This document shows positions 28,105 to 37,555 of a stretch of DNA of 64,000 nucleotides, piece after piece. The notes under the pieces were generated by a model. It saw nothing but the letters and a program-made list of their open reading frames with translations, ran no database searches and had not been told where the DNA came from. How positions within the stretch are numbered: the stretch's first letter is position 1; each line of letters opens with the position of its first letter. The position numbers and the translations under genes were made by a program. Origin of the DNA: Chenggangzhangella methanolivorans (lineage in GTDB: Bacteria; Pseudomonadota; Alphaproteobacteria; Rhizobiales; Methylopilaceae); NCBI RefSeq assembly GCF_019797865.1, contig NZ_CP081869.1:2629501-2693500 (forward strand). Reading direction: 5' to 3'.

Positions 28105-29955
28105 TCAATCCATTTCTGAGGGAGCGACGGACTGCGCCTGCAACAGCCGACGATAGAACGTGCCCCGGCTGACCCCAAGGCTGCGGGCAGCGCGAGAAAT
28201 GTTGCCGCCATGACGGTCTAAAGCGTCTTGAAGGATAAGGCGCGTTTTCGATTGAAGGTCCGATGATTCATTTCGCAATTCCGCCGGTGTAGACAAAATT
28301 TCAACAGGTAGCGCAGAACACGGGACTTCGACGGATCGCTCTGCAAGCACGAACAACGTCCGGAGCACGCCTGCGAGTTGGCGAAAGTTGCCCGGCCAGT
28401 CGTAACCGGAAAGCCGGCCAAGGGTTTCTGGTGCGAGCCTGTATTCGGGGTCTTCCGAAGTGGTCTGGCTCCATAGATTGGAGACAACGCGCGCGAGTTG
28501 AGGGTGTTCTCGGATAGGCTTCAGCCGGACGTGAAATTGCGAAATTCGGTAAAAGAGATCGCGCCGGAATCGGCCGGAAGCCACGAGATCCTCGAGCTTG
28601 AGATGGGTAGCGCATATCAACGCGAAGTCTACCGGCACGGCTTTCGAGCAACCCAGGGGTGTGACCTCCCGCTCTTGTAGCGCACGCAACAGTCGCGCCT
28701 GCGCGGGGAGGGGCATATCGCCGATTTCGTCAAGCAACAGCACGCCGCCATCCGCTTCTCGCAGCAGACCTTTTGCGCCCTTCTTCAGCGCGCCCGTGAA
28801 AGCGCCCTCGACATAGCCAAACAGCTCAGCCTCAATTAGGGATTCTGGCAACGCGGCGCAGTTGACGGCCACGAATGGACATAGCGCGCGCGACGACAGC
28901 GCGTGCAGATGGCGAGCGAACACCTCTTTTCCGCAACCGGTCTCGCCGGTCACCACTACCGGCAGGCCGGACTCCATCACCTTGCGCGCCCGCTCGATGT
29001 CGGCGCGGGTAGCTTCATCGTAGATTGGCGTGGTTAGGCTTGCCCGGGAGAACCGAGGTAGGCCGGCCAGCGGCCGCGCGGGCGATGCTTTCTCCTGACC
29101 GCCGCTGTGGAGACGCCGACCCCTCCAGCTCCTAAGCTCGCGGCCAGCGTATCGACCTGGTTCATCTTCTGGCGAAACATCGAACAATTCGCCGAAGCTG
29201 CGGCCTCCAAGCGCCTTCCAGTCGATGTCGACCAGCGCAAGGCCGTGACGGTTAGCCGCGACGAGCCGCAAGTCGTCATTGAATACTAGAACGCCTTCCC
29301 TCGCCGTGCCGAGAAGCTGCGGGTCGGCATGGAGCCGAACGACTTGGTGATGAGCGAAAACTTCCGCAAACTGACGGTGTTCGATCTGGTCAATCGCGAG
29401 CTCCACTAGGCCAAGCGCATAGGCAGAAGTTGTCGACGCCGGAGCAGAGACATTGAGAACGCCCGCAACTGAGCCATAGGGCGTCATTATGGGGGCGGCG
29501 GCGCAGTCAAGGAAACGATTGGTGGCGAAGAAGTGCTCCGAGCCTCTGACGACGAGCGGCTTCAGCTCCATCAGCACAGCCCCGATGCCGTTAGTTCCGC
29601 GCAACTGCTCGGTCCACAAAGAGCCTGGGCTGAGCGAGACCTGGTTAGCGCGGCGAGCGAAGTCTTCTGCTCCGACGCAATCCAGCACCACGCCGAGCGG
29701 ATCCGCGACGATCGCAACCCCCTCGCCGCTGACCGCGACCCGGCGGAGTGTCTCGAGTTCGGGGCGGCAACGTCGATAGAGCTCTTCGCTTTGTTCGATG
29801 CGGCTGCGGAGCTCGTGTGACGTCAGTGGTTCAATCCTAGGCGGCGCCTCACCCTCAAGCCCCGACGCTTCGCACCTGCTCCACGAGCGGCGGATATGGT
29901 CCGGTTGCACTGCTCCGCGATCTTGAATAGCGCCGGAAGCGGTTGCTTTCTTCAT
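28105..29955 (-). CDS. Sigma-54-dependent activator, AcoR-like
   Basis: A 616-residue enhancer-binding protein. A GAF-type sensor region covers about residues 50-220 (WTEQLRGTNGIGAVL is typical of AcoR). The AAA+ domain has Walker A GETGCGKE near residue 335, the sigma-54 contact loop EGAFTGA near 383, and Walker B GGVLLLDEIGDM. It ends with a Fis-type helix-turn-helix (HGGNISRAARSLGVSRGTFYRRL). ATG 29955 is preferred because TTGGGAGG precedes it. AcoR-type proteins respond to alcohols, acetoin or related C2-C4 compounds. It is divergent from the aquaporin/aldehyde dehydrogenase genes, whose promoter carries a matching -24/-12 site. Confidence 0.88.
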   Translation of the reverse strand: MKKATASGAIQDRGAVQPDHIRRSWSRCEASGLEGEAPPRIEPLTSHELRSRIEQSEELYRRCRPELETLRRVAVSGEGVAIVADPLGVVLDCVGAEDFARRANQVSLSPGSLWTEQLRGTNGIGAVLMELKPLVVRGSEHFFATNRFLDCAAAPIMTPYGSVAGVLNVSAPASTTSAYALGLVELAIDQIEHRQFAEVFAHHQVVRLHADPQLLGTAREGVLVFNDDLRLVAANRHGLALVDIDWKALGGRSFGELFDVSPEDEPGRYAGRELRSWRGRRLHSGGQEKASPARPLAGLPRFSRASLTTPIYDEATRADIERARKVMESGLPVVVTGETGCGKEVFARHLHALSSRALCPFVAVNCAALPESLIEAELFGYVEGAFTGALKKGAKGLLREADGGVLLLDEIGDMPLPAQARLLRALQEREVTPLGCSKAVPVDFALICATHLKLEDLVASGRFRRDLFYRISQFHVRLKPIREHPQLARVVSNLWSQTTSEDPEYRLAPETLGRLSGYDWPGNFRQLAGVLRTLFVLAERSVEVPCSALPVEILSTPAELRNESSDLQSKTRLILQDALDRHGGNISRAARSLGVSRGTFYRRLLQAQSVAPSEMD

Positions 29956-29992
29956 GATAGCGCCTCCCAACATCCTCTTACCCCTAACGAAC

Positions 29993-30017
29993 TGTTCTAT
30001 AACGGAACAAATTTGTC
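29993..30017. promoter_or_regulatory. Candidate enhancer (UAS) palindromes for the sigma-54 activator
   Basis: An inverted repeat TGTTC-N7-GAACA (29993-30009) overlaps a perfect palindrome ACAAATTTGT (30008-30017). They lie about 160-180 bp upstream of the -24/-12 promoter, the usual distance for an enhancer-binding protein, and just upstream of the divergent activator gene. Assignment is by position and symmetry only. Confidence 0.5.
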
Positions 30018-30173
30018 CGTAGTTGTTCTTCTATATTTCGATCTTGTCATCAAAAGACTGGGCCGTCCAGAGCGTCGTTCCTGACCTATAAACTTCGGCC
30101 CTTCTGAAATCTCGAGGATTTCAAGGGAATTATCCTTATTGCGCCGCCAAAACAGTTCGTTTGCGGCGCACCA

Positions 30174-30189
30174 TGGCATGTCCTCTGCT
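30174..30189 (+). promoter_or_regulatory. Sigma-54 (-24/-12) promoter
   Basis: TGGCATG followed by CTGCT places GG (30175-30176) and GC (30187-30188) exactly ten bases apart, the fixed geometry of RpoN promoters. It lies about 128 bp before the aquaporin ATG and faces it. Confidence 0.75.
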
Positions 30190-30316
30190 TTTGCCTTCAC
30201 GCCAACGTTTGGCGAGCGGCTGAGACCAGGCGTCTTTGCAGGTCGTCGAGCCGGCGTTGGCAGAAAACGAGAACAGGGCTCGTCGGAGACGACGGAGCCC
30301 TTCAAGGGGGGGTGTT

Positions 30317-31036
30317 ATGGGTCCGGGTTTTCTCGGTGAATTTCTGGGGACGATGGTCCTCATTCTGTTCGGGAACGGCGTCGTGGCCAACGTGCTTCTG
30401 ACGCAATCCAAGGGGAACGGCGGTGGGTGGATGGTGATCACCACCGGCTGGGCCTTCGGCGTGCTGGCCGGCGTGATCGTGGCGATCGCAGCGGGCTCGA
30501 ACGCGCATCTCAATCCGGCGGTCAGCGTCGCGCTCGCTTACTCTTCCGGATCCTGGGCGACGGTCCCGACCTATGTGGCGGGGCAGTTCGCAGGCGCCTT
30601 CGCGGGCGCCGCTCTGGTGTGGCTCGCCTATCTCGCCCATTGGGCCAAGACCGAGGACAGCGGCCTCAAGCTCGCCTGCTACTCGACCGGCCCCGCGATC
30701 CGCGACGCCAAGGCCAATCTGCTCACGGAAGTGATCGGCACCTTCGCGCTCGTCTTCGTGGTGGTGGCGATCGGCGCCAAGGCGGTAGGGGCCGCGGGCG
30801 TTCTCGGGCCGCTGATGGTGGCCTTCCTCGTGTGGGGCATCGGCCTCTCGCTCGGCGGGCCGACCGGCTACGCCATCAATCCGGCTCGCGACCTCGGGCC
30901 GCGCCTTGCCCACGCGGTGCTGCCGATCGCCGGCAAGGGCGGCTCAGACTGGGGCTATTCCTGGGTCCCAGTCGTGGGCCCGGTTGTCGGCGCGCTGCTC
31001 GCGATCATCGTGGCAAAGGCGACGGGCCTCGGCTGA
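30317..31036 (+). CDS. MIP-family aquaglyceroporin
   Basis: A 239-residue major intrinsic protein with both half-helix motifs: HLNPAVSVALA and AINPARDLGPRLAH. The Asp after the second NPAR is the mark of glycerol facilitators rather than pure water channels, so small polyols or diols could pass. ATG 30317 follows AAGGGGGGG and begins MGPGFLGEFLGTMVLILFGN, the usual first helix; earlier in-frame starts add an Arg-rich tail that is not family-like. It lies behind a sigma-54 promoter and ahead of an aldehyde dehydrogenase. Uptake of the alcohol or diol oxidised by the neighbouring enzymes is inferred. Confidence 0.88.
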   Translation: MGPGFLGEFLGTMVLILFGNGVVANVLLTQSKGNGGGWMVITTGWAFGVLAGVIVAIAAGSNAHLNPAVSVALAYSSGSWATVPTYVAGQFAGAFAGAALVWLAYLAHWAKTEDSGLKLACYSTGPAIRDAKANLLTEVIGTFALVFVVVAIGAKAVGAAGVLGPLMVAFLVWGIGLSLGGPTGYAINPARDLGPRLAHAVLPIAGKGGSDWGYSWVPVVGPVVGALLAIIVAKATGLG

Positions 31037-31149
31037 AGCCCGCCGCCGACCAGAAGTCATCCGCACACACGTCAATGCCGCGACGCTCGATCGAGACGTG
31101 AGGAAAGCCGCGTCCGGCGTCCGACAGAAACCAAACGGGAGAAACGCAA

Positions 31150-32673
31150 ATGAACGTCAACGTCAACATTCCGACCAGCCGACCCAAGGTCTGCCCGTCG
31201 ATCGAAGCCTGGCTCGCGCAGCCCCGCCCCCTGCTGATCGACGGCAAGTGGGTTCCGGCGCTCTCGGGCAAGACCTTTCCGGTCTTCGACCCGGCGACCG
31301 GCGAGAAGATCGCAGACGTGGCCGAGGGCGACGCCGCCGACATCGATCTTGCGGTCAAGGCCGCCCGCCGCGCCTTCGAGAGCGGCCCGTGGGCCCGCAT
31401 GACCCCGTCCGAGCGCGGACGCATCATCCATAAGCTCGGCGACCTCGTGCTCGAGCACGCCGATGAACTCGCGACCCTCGAGGCGCTCGACAACGGCAAG
31501 CCCAAGCACGTCGCCCGCGCCGCCGACGTGACGCTCTCGGCCGACATGTTCCACTACATGGCCGGCTGGGCAACCAAGATCGAAGGCAAGACGATCTCGA
31601 TCTCGGCGCTCGCAGCGCCCGGCGTCGACTTCTTCTCTGCGACCCGCCCGGAGCCGATCGGCGTCGTCGGCCAGATCATCCCGTGGAACTTCCCGCTGCT
31701 GATGGCGGCCTGGAAGCTCGGCCCGGCGCTCACCACCGGCTGCACGGTGGTCCTGAAGGTCGCCGAAGAGACCCCGCTTTCGGCGCTCCGCCTCGGCGAG
31801 TTGATCCTCGAAGCGGGCGTTCCGGCAGGCGTCGTCAACATCATCGCGGGCTTCGGCGAGACCGCGGGCGCGGCGCTCTCGGCGCACCCCGACGTCGACA
31901 AGGTGGCGTTTACCGGCTCGACCGACGTCGGCCGCCTGATCGTCAAGGCCTCGGCCGGCAATCTCAAGAAGGTCTCGCTCGAGCTGGGCGGCAAGTCGCC
32001 CAACATCGTGCTCGCCGACGCCGACGTGGAACTCGCCATCCAAGGCGCGACCGCCGCGGTGTTCTTCAACCACGGCCAGTGCTGCAACGCCGGTTCGCGC
32101 CTCTTCGTCCACCGCTCAATCTTCGACCGCGTGGTCGAGGGTGTGGCGGCGGAAGCGGCCAAGATCAAGCTCGGCCACGGGCTCAACCCCGACACCGAGA
32201 TGGGTCCGCTCGTCTCCCAGGTGCAGTACGACCGCGTAACGGGTCTGCTGGCCTCGGGCCGGCAGCAGGGCGCGACCGCGGTCTGCGGCGGCGCGGGCGT
32301 GGGCGGTCAGGGCTATTTCGTGCCGCCGACGATCTTCACCAACACCACGCCCTCCATGCGCGTGGTCGCCGAGGAGATCTTCGGCCCGGTGCTGGTGGCC
32401 GCGCCCTTCGACGACGTCGACGACGCGCTGATCGCCGAAGCCAACAACTCGATCTACGGCCTTGCGGCTGGCGTGTGGTCGACCAACACGGCCAAGGCGC
32501 AGTCGATCGCGCATCGCCTGAAGGCCGGCACCGTGTGGGTCAACTGCTACCACATCTTCGACGCCGCGCTGCCCTTCGGCGGCTACAAGCAGTCGGGCTG
32601 GGGCCGCGAGATGGGCCAGGCCGTGCTCAACAACTACCTCGAGACCAAGGCCATCACCACCCGCCTCGGGTGA
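31150..32673 (+). CDS. NAD(P)-dependent aldehyde dehydrogenase
   Basis: An intact 507-residue aldehyde dehydrogenase of the ALDH1/2-like group. Key parts: GQIIPWNFPLLMAAWKLGPA (cofactor fold); FTGSTDVGRLI; the general base Glu in SLELGGKSPNIV; and the catalytic Cys in FNHGQCCNAGSRLFV. The C-terminal end PFGGYKQSGWGREMG completes the family pattern. It is 113 bp after the aquaporin gene and probably in the same sigma-54 transcript. In this setting it may oxidise the aldehyde made by the PQQ enzymes (glycolaldehyde or acetaldehyde); the substrate is inferred, not visible. Confidence 0.88.
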   Translation: MNVNVNIPTSRPKVCPSIEAWLAQPRPLLIDGKWVPALSGKTFPVFDPATGEKIADVAEGDAADIDLAVKAARRAFESGPWARMTPSERGRIIHKLGDLVLEHADELATLEALDNGKPKHVARAADVTLSADMFHYMAGWATKIEGKTISISALAAPGVDFFSATRPEPIGVVGQIIPWNFPLLMAAWKLGPALTTGCTVVLKVAEETPLSALRLGELILEAGVPAGVVNIIAGFGETAGAALSAHPDVDKVAFTGSTDVGRLIVKASAGNLKKVSLELGGKSPNIVLADADVELAIQGATAAVFFNHGQCCNAGSRLFVHRSIFDRVVEGVAAEAAKIKLGHGLNPDTEMGPLVSQVQYDRVTGLLASGRQQGATAVCGGAGVGGQGYFVPPTIFTNTTPSMRVVAEEIFGPVLVAAPFDDVDDALIAEANNSIYGLAAGVWSTNTAKAQSIAHRLKAGTVWVNCYHIFDAALPFGGYKQSGWGREMGQAVLNNYLETKAITTRLG

Positions 32674-32754
32674 CGGCGCGCCCGCGTGACCGCTGACTGA
32701 AAGCCGTCGCCGGGCATCCGGCTTCGGCCTTCGGCGGGCGGCGGCGGGACAAGC

Positions 32755-32790
32755 GCGACGGGATCGGCCGGGGGCCCGATCCCGTCGCGT
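32755..32790 (+). terminator. Strong hairpin after aldehyde dehydrogenase
   Basis: A perfect 14-bp stem with arms CGCGACGGGATCGG and CCGATCCCGTCGCG and an 8-base loop lies 80 bp past the stop. No T-run follows. It separates the aquaporin-ALDH unit from the Rieske-PQQ unit. Confidence 0.7.
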
Positions 32791-32883
32791 CCCGGGGATC
32801 TTCCAGGACAGACGGCGACATCGGCGCCGACGCCAAAGCAGCGGCGTCGAACCACGGACATCCAGAGTATAGGAATAAAGACC

Positions 32884-33504
32884 TTGACACGAACTCAAGA
32901 CGATCGCACGACACCTGATGGCGCGACGGCGACGCCCTGCGGCTGCGGATCTTCCGCCGAGTTCGGACGCAGAGACGTTCTCGCCACAGCCGCCGCGGCG
33001 CTCGCCGCCGCCGCCGTGACGCCCGCCTGGGCCCAGACGCCGGCCTCGCCGATGCCGCCCCAGCCGGGCGACCGCTTCGTCCATCTCTCTGGACCCAAGG
33101 CCGGCCAGCCAGTCGTTCCCGAAGACCTCGTCATCGGCTCGCCAAGGCTCGCCTACCCGGCCGATCCCGAATCCGGCGAGGCCCGCAAGGCGCGGACCAA
33201 CCAGGTGGTCCTGACGCGCGTCGATCCCGCGGTCCTGTCGGTGGAGACGCGCTCGGTTTCCTGGAACGGCGTCGTCGCCTACTCGGCGATCTGCACCCAC
33301 AACGGCTGCCCGGTCACGGGCATGCGCAACGACAAGACACTGCTCTGTCCGTGCCACGAGTCGGAATTCGACATCGCGGACAAAGGCAAGGTGGTTCACG
33401 GCCCGGCCGAGCGCCGGCTCTCGAACCTCCCTCTGCAGACGACCGGAGACGCGATCGTGGTCGCGGGTCCGTTCTCCGGCCCCATCGGCGCGCAACGCAA
33501 GTAA
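32884..33504 (+). CDS. Tat-exported Rieske 2Fe-2S protein
   Basis: A 206-residue Rieske protein. The cluster ligands appear as CTHNGCPV and CPCHESEFD (two Cys and two His). A twin-arginine signal (GRRDVLATAAAALAAAAVTPAWA, roughly residues 28-51) would export the folded protein. The start is TTG 32884; the next in-frame Met is beyond the signal, so no ATG start fits. It sits 49 bp before a PQQ alcohol dehydrogenase and no c-type cytochrome (CxxCH) is encoded nearby. A role as electron acceptor for that dehydrogenase, or as a bc1-like subunit, is inferred from position only. Confidence 0.82.
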   Translation: MTRTQDDRTTPDGATATPCGCGSSAEFGRRDVLATAAAALAAAAVTPAWAQTPASPMPPQPGDRFVHLSGPKAGQPVVPEDLVIGSPRLAYPADPESGEARKARTNQVVLTRVDPAVLSVETRSVSWNGVVAYSAICTHNGCPVTGMRNDKTLLCPCHESEFDIADKGKVVHGPAERRLSNLPLQTTGDAIVVAGPFSGPIGAQRK

Positions 33505-33553
33505 GCGCCGGGACGCCGGACCTTCTCAAGAAAAGACAAAGGGGAATGCATCT

Positions 33554-35289
33554 ATGCTTAAGTTCGCGACGGCGACGGCTATTGCCGCGCTGGCTCTGTC
33601 GGGAGCGGCGAATGCGGGTCCGCTTGAACACTATAAACCCGTCACTCAAGAAAGAATGTCCAATCCGGAGCCCGAAAACTGGCTGATGGCCAAGGGCAAC
33701 TACGCCGGTTGGAGCTATACCGCGCTCGATCAGATCACGGCCAAGAACGTCAAGAAGCTTCGGCCCGTCTGGAGCTTCTCGACCGGCGTGACCTCCGGTC
33801 ACGAAGCGCCTGCGATCGTCAATGACGGCGTCATGTTCGTGGCCACGCCTTACAACCAAGTGATCGCCATCAAGGCGGCCACCGGCGAGCAGATCTGGCG
33901 CTACAAGCGCGAGTTCCCGGAAGGCTTCAGCGCGTTTCACGTCACCAACCGCGGCGTCGCGCTCTGGGGCGACAAGGTCTATGTCGGCGGCGCGGACTGC
34001 AAGCTGACCGCCCTCGACGCCAAGACCGGCAAGGTCGCCTGGGAATCCGTCGTCTGCGACTGGCAGGACGGCGCCTACATCACCTCGGCTCCGGTCGCGG
34101 TGAACGGCAAGGTCATCATCGGCCCGTCGGGCGGCGAGTTCGGCGTCCGCGGCTTCCTGAAGGCCTTCGACGCCCAGACCGGCAAGGAAGTCTGGACGAC
34201 CTACGGCATTCCGGCCCCGGGCGAGCCCGGCTCGGAGACCTGGCCGCATGAAGGCCAGTGGAAGGACGCCTGGAAGATCGGCGGCGCCACGATGTGGATG
34301 CCGGGCAATTACGACGTAAAGAACGGCGTTCTCTACTGGGGCGTCGGCAACGGTTCGCCCTGGGTCGGCGACCAGCGTCCGGGCGACAACCTCTACGTCG
34401 CCTCCACGATCGCGATGGATCCCGACACCGGCAAGATCAAGAGCCACTTCCAGTATCACTGGAACGACTCCTGGGACTGGGCGGCCATGAACCCGCCGAC
34501 CCTGATCGACCTCGAGAAGAACGGCGTCAAACAGCCCAACCTCATCAGCGCGCAGCGCAACGGCTACCTGTATCGCCTCAATCACGCGGCCGACGGCGGC
34601 AAGATCAACTTCGTCGACGCCCGCCCGTTCGTGAAGAACAACGTCTTCAAGAGCGTCGACCCCAAGACCGGCCGTCCGACCTACAACGAAGAAGCCAAGC
34701 CCGGCACGGCAAGGAGCGCATGTACTGCCCGAGCATCTGGGGCGGTAAGGACTGGCCGTACGAAGCGTACAACCCGAAGACCGGGATTCTCTACGTCCCG
34801 TTCAACGACAACCACTGCATGGCCTACGGCGGCAAGGTGCAGGAGCGCGTTCCGGGTCAGTGGTACGCGGGCGTGGAGCCTCAGGACATCAAGATCACGA
34901 TCGAGGAAGGCTTCAAGTTCATCGGCGGCATTCAGGCCGTCGACGCCGCCAGCACGAAGGAAGTGTGGCGCACGACCTATCCCGGGTCGTGGAACTGGGG
35001 GTCGATCATGACCACCTCGACCGGCCTGATCTTCGCCGGCGGCACCAACGACCGCATGTTCCGCGCCTATGACGGCAAGTCCGGCGACCTGCTGTGGGAG
35101 TTCAAGACCAACTCCGGCATCATCTCGCCCCCCACCAGCTTCTCTGTCGACGGCAAGCAGTACATCGCCGTCGTCTCCGGCTGGGGCGTCGACGCCGCGT
35201 GGGTTCAGAACCTGATGGCCGATCGCTACGGCTGGGAGAAGGACTCCCCGCAGGGCGGCACTGTGTGGGTGTTCGCGCTCGACGACTGA
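33554..35289 (+). CDS. PQQ-dependent alcohol dehydrogenase, calcium-type metal site (frameshifted)
   Basis: A periplasmic eight-bladed quinoprotein of about 578 residues with signal peptide ATAIAALALSGAANA. Catalytic and metal ligands: Glu in SGGEFGVRG, Asn in VGNGSPW, and the catalytic Asp308 in SWDWAAMN. Residue 310 is Ala, not Asp, as in calcium enzymes such as MxaF. Where the family has adjacent cysteines (PCCDVVNRG) this protein reads SAFHVTNRG, so the vicinal disulfide is missing. A break near 34711 is repaired by one C (KPGTGKERMYCPS). It oxidises a primary alcohol or diol; the substrate is unknown. It follows the Rieske gene closely. Confidence 0.86.
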
Positions 35290-35338
35290 CGCGTGACCCT
35301 CGCGGGTTGAGCTGACGCGCTCCTGCCTGGCGCGCCTC

Positions 35339-35387
35339 GCGGCCCCCGCGCTTTCCGTCCTTTCGGACAGGACCGCGCGGGGGCCGC
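35339..35387 (+). terminator. Nested hairpin between the two PQQ dehydrogenases
   Basis: Perfect 12-bp outer arms (GCGGCCCCCGCG and CGCGGGGGCCGC) enclose an inner GTCC-TTTC-GGAC hairpin. The 387-bp gap up to the next gene otherwise holds only its leader; no gene is seen in it. The second dehydrogenase therefore likely has its own promoter. Confidence 0.7.
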
Positions 35388-35675
35388 ACCCTCCTCGATC
35401 GATCGAGGCCCCGGTTTCTCATTCTCTCGCGCGGCCGCGACGTCGGCTCCGCAGGAGCGGTTCCGCAATCGACGGCGCTCAGAGCCGTCTTGACCTGAAA
35501 GGAGATCTTTCCCGCCCGAGCGACGGGACGTCCCGAGAGGGCGCGACAACGACCGCCGCCGCGACAATGGGGTGGTCTTCGGGTTCTCGGACCCGAAGCC
35601 GAAGCGGCGACGGCCTCTGCAGACGATCAAACGAACACAAAGCGTCCAGAAGGACGAATTCGGGAGAAGACCTAA

Positions 35676-37435
35676 ATGACATCTCGTTCCGCATTTCTCG
35701 CTGCCTGCGCCGCGACGGCGCTCCTCGCAGGCCTTTCGACGCCTGCTTTCGCGGTCACCGACGAGGACATCGCCAACGACGCCGCGACGACCAACGACGT
35801 CGTCACCAACGGCCTTGGCAACCAGGGCCAGCGCTACAGCCCGCTGAAGACGCTCAACCGCAACAACATCAAGGGCCTTATTCCGGCCTATTCATTCTCC
35901 TTCGGCGGCGAGAAGCAGCGCGGCCAGGAGAGCCAGGCGCTCGTCAAGGACGGCGTGATCTACGTCACCGGCTCGTATAGCCGCGCCTGGGCAATCAATT
36001 CCCGCACCGGCGAGAAAATCTGGGAATACAACGCCCGCCTTCCTGAGGGCATCCTGCCCTGTTGCGACGTCGTGAACCGCGGCGGCGTGCTCTACAAAGA
36101 TATGTTCATCTTCGGCACGCTCGACGCGCAGATGGTCGCGCTCGACGCCAAAAACGGCAAGGTAAAGTGGAAGAAGCAGATCGACGACTTTAAGTCCGGC
36201 TTCTCCTACACGGCCTCACCGATGATCGTGAAGGGCAAGCTCATCTCGGGCGTCTCAGGCGGCGAGTTCGGCGTCGTGGGCCGCGTCGAAGCACGCGATC
36301 CGGAAACCGGCGAGATCATCTGGAAGCGTCCGGTGATCGAGGGTCATATGGGCGAGCTTAACGGCAAGCCCTCGACTGTGACTGGCAAGACAAACGAGAC
36401 TTGGCCGGGCGACATGTGGAAGTACGGCGGCGGCGCCACGTGGCTCGGTGGCACCTATGACGCCGAAACGAACCTGATCTACTTCGGCACCGGCAACCCC
36501 GGCCCGTGGAACAGCTGGATGCGTCCCGGCGATAACAAGTGGACGTCGTCGCGCATCGCGCTTGACCCGGATACCGGCGAGATCAAGTGGGGCTTCCAGA
36601 CCACCCCGCATGACGGCTGGGACTATGACGGCGTGAACGAGTTCGTGTCGTTCGACCTCAAGAAGGACGGCAAGACCATCAAGGCCGGAGCCACCGCCGA
36701 CCGCAACGGCTTCTTCTTCGTCCTTGACCGCACCAACGGCAAGTTCATCTCCGCTACGCCGTTCGTAGCGAACGTCAACTGGGCCAGTGGGTACACGCCC
36801 GAGGGTCGCCCGATCTACATCGAGGCGAACCGTCCCGGCGACCCGTCGAAGTCGGCCGATGGCAAGAAGGGCGTTGTGGTTCGCGCGACTCCGGGTTTCC
36901 TCGGCGGCAAGAACTGGAACCCAGTTTCCTACAGCCCCGATACCGGACTGTTCTATATTCCATCCAACGAGTGGGGAATGAACATCTGGAACGAGCCGAT
37001 CGCTTACAAGAAGGGCGCGGCCTATCTCGGCGCAGGCTTCGAAATCAAGCCGACCTTCGAGGACCACATCGGCTCGCTCAAGGCGATGGATCCGGCGACC
37101 GGAAAGGTCGTGTGGGAGTACAAGAACAAGGCTCCGCTCTGGGGCGGTGTTCTGACCACTGCAGGCGGACTGCTCTTCACCGGCACGTCCGAGGGCTACA
37201 TCAAGGCCTTCGACTCCAAGACGGGCGATGAACTCTGGAAGTTTAACGTCGGCACCGGCGTCGTCTCGTCGCCGATTACCTGGAACAGGACGGCGAGCAG
37301 TGGATAGGCTTCGCGGCTGGGTGGGGCGGCGCCGTTCCGTTGTGGGGCGGCGACGTGGCGAAGACCACCGCCGGCATCAATCAGGGCGGATCTTTCTGGG
37401 CCTTCAAGTTGCCCAAGGAAGTCGCGATCCGCTGA
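35676..37435 (+). CDS. PQQ-dependent alcohol dehydrogenase, lanthanide-type metal site (frameshifted end)
   Basis: A periplasmic quinoprotein of about 587 residues with signal peptide [18 protein letters not shown]. It has the adjacent cysteines C129-C130 ([12 protein letters not shown]), Glu in SGGEFGVVG, Asn in GTGNPGPW, and the Asp pair D316 and D318 in [11 protein letters not shown]. The second Asp is the lanthanide-specifying residue of XoxF, ExaF and PedH. Sequence style is closest to ExaF/PedH (ethanol and broad alcohol or aldehyde substrates). One C is missing near 37288; restoring it gives [17 protein letters not shown] and a stop at 37435. Hairpins on both sides make it a single-gene unit. 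Confidence 0.88.
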
Positions 37436-37478
37436 CACGAGCACGGGCGGGGCGAAGTCTTCCCCTGTCCCGCCCGGA

Positions 37479-37515
37479 CCGACGCCGCGCCAAATTTCTC
37501 CTGGCGCGGCGTCGG
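37479..37515 (+). terminator. Strong hairpin after second PQQ dehydrogenase
   Basis: Perfect 14-bp arms (CCGACGCCGCGCCA and TGGCGCGGCGTCGG) enclose a 9-base loop, ending 40 bp before the response-regulator gene. Confidence 0.75.
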
Positions 37516-37555
37516 AGCACTCAATTCCCCTGAACGCCAGTGACGGACGCCTTCG

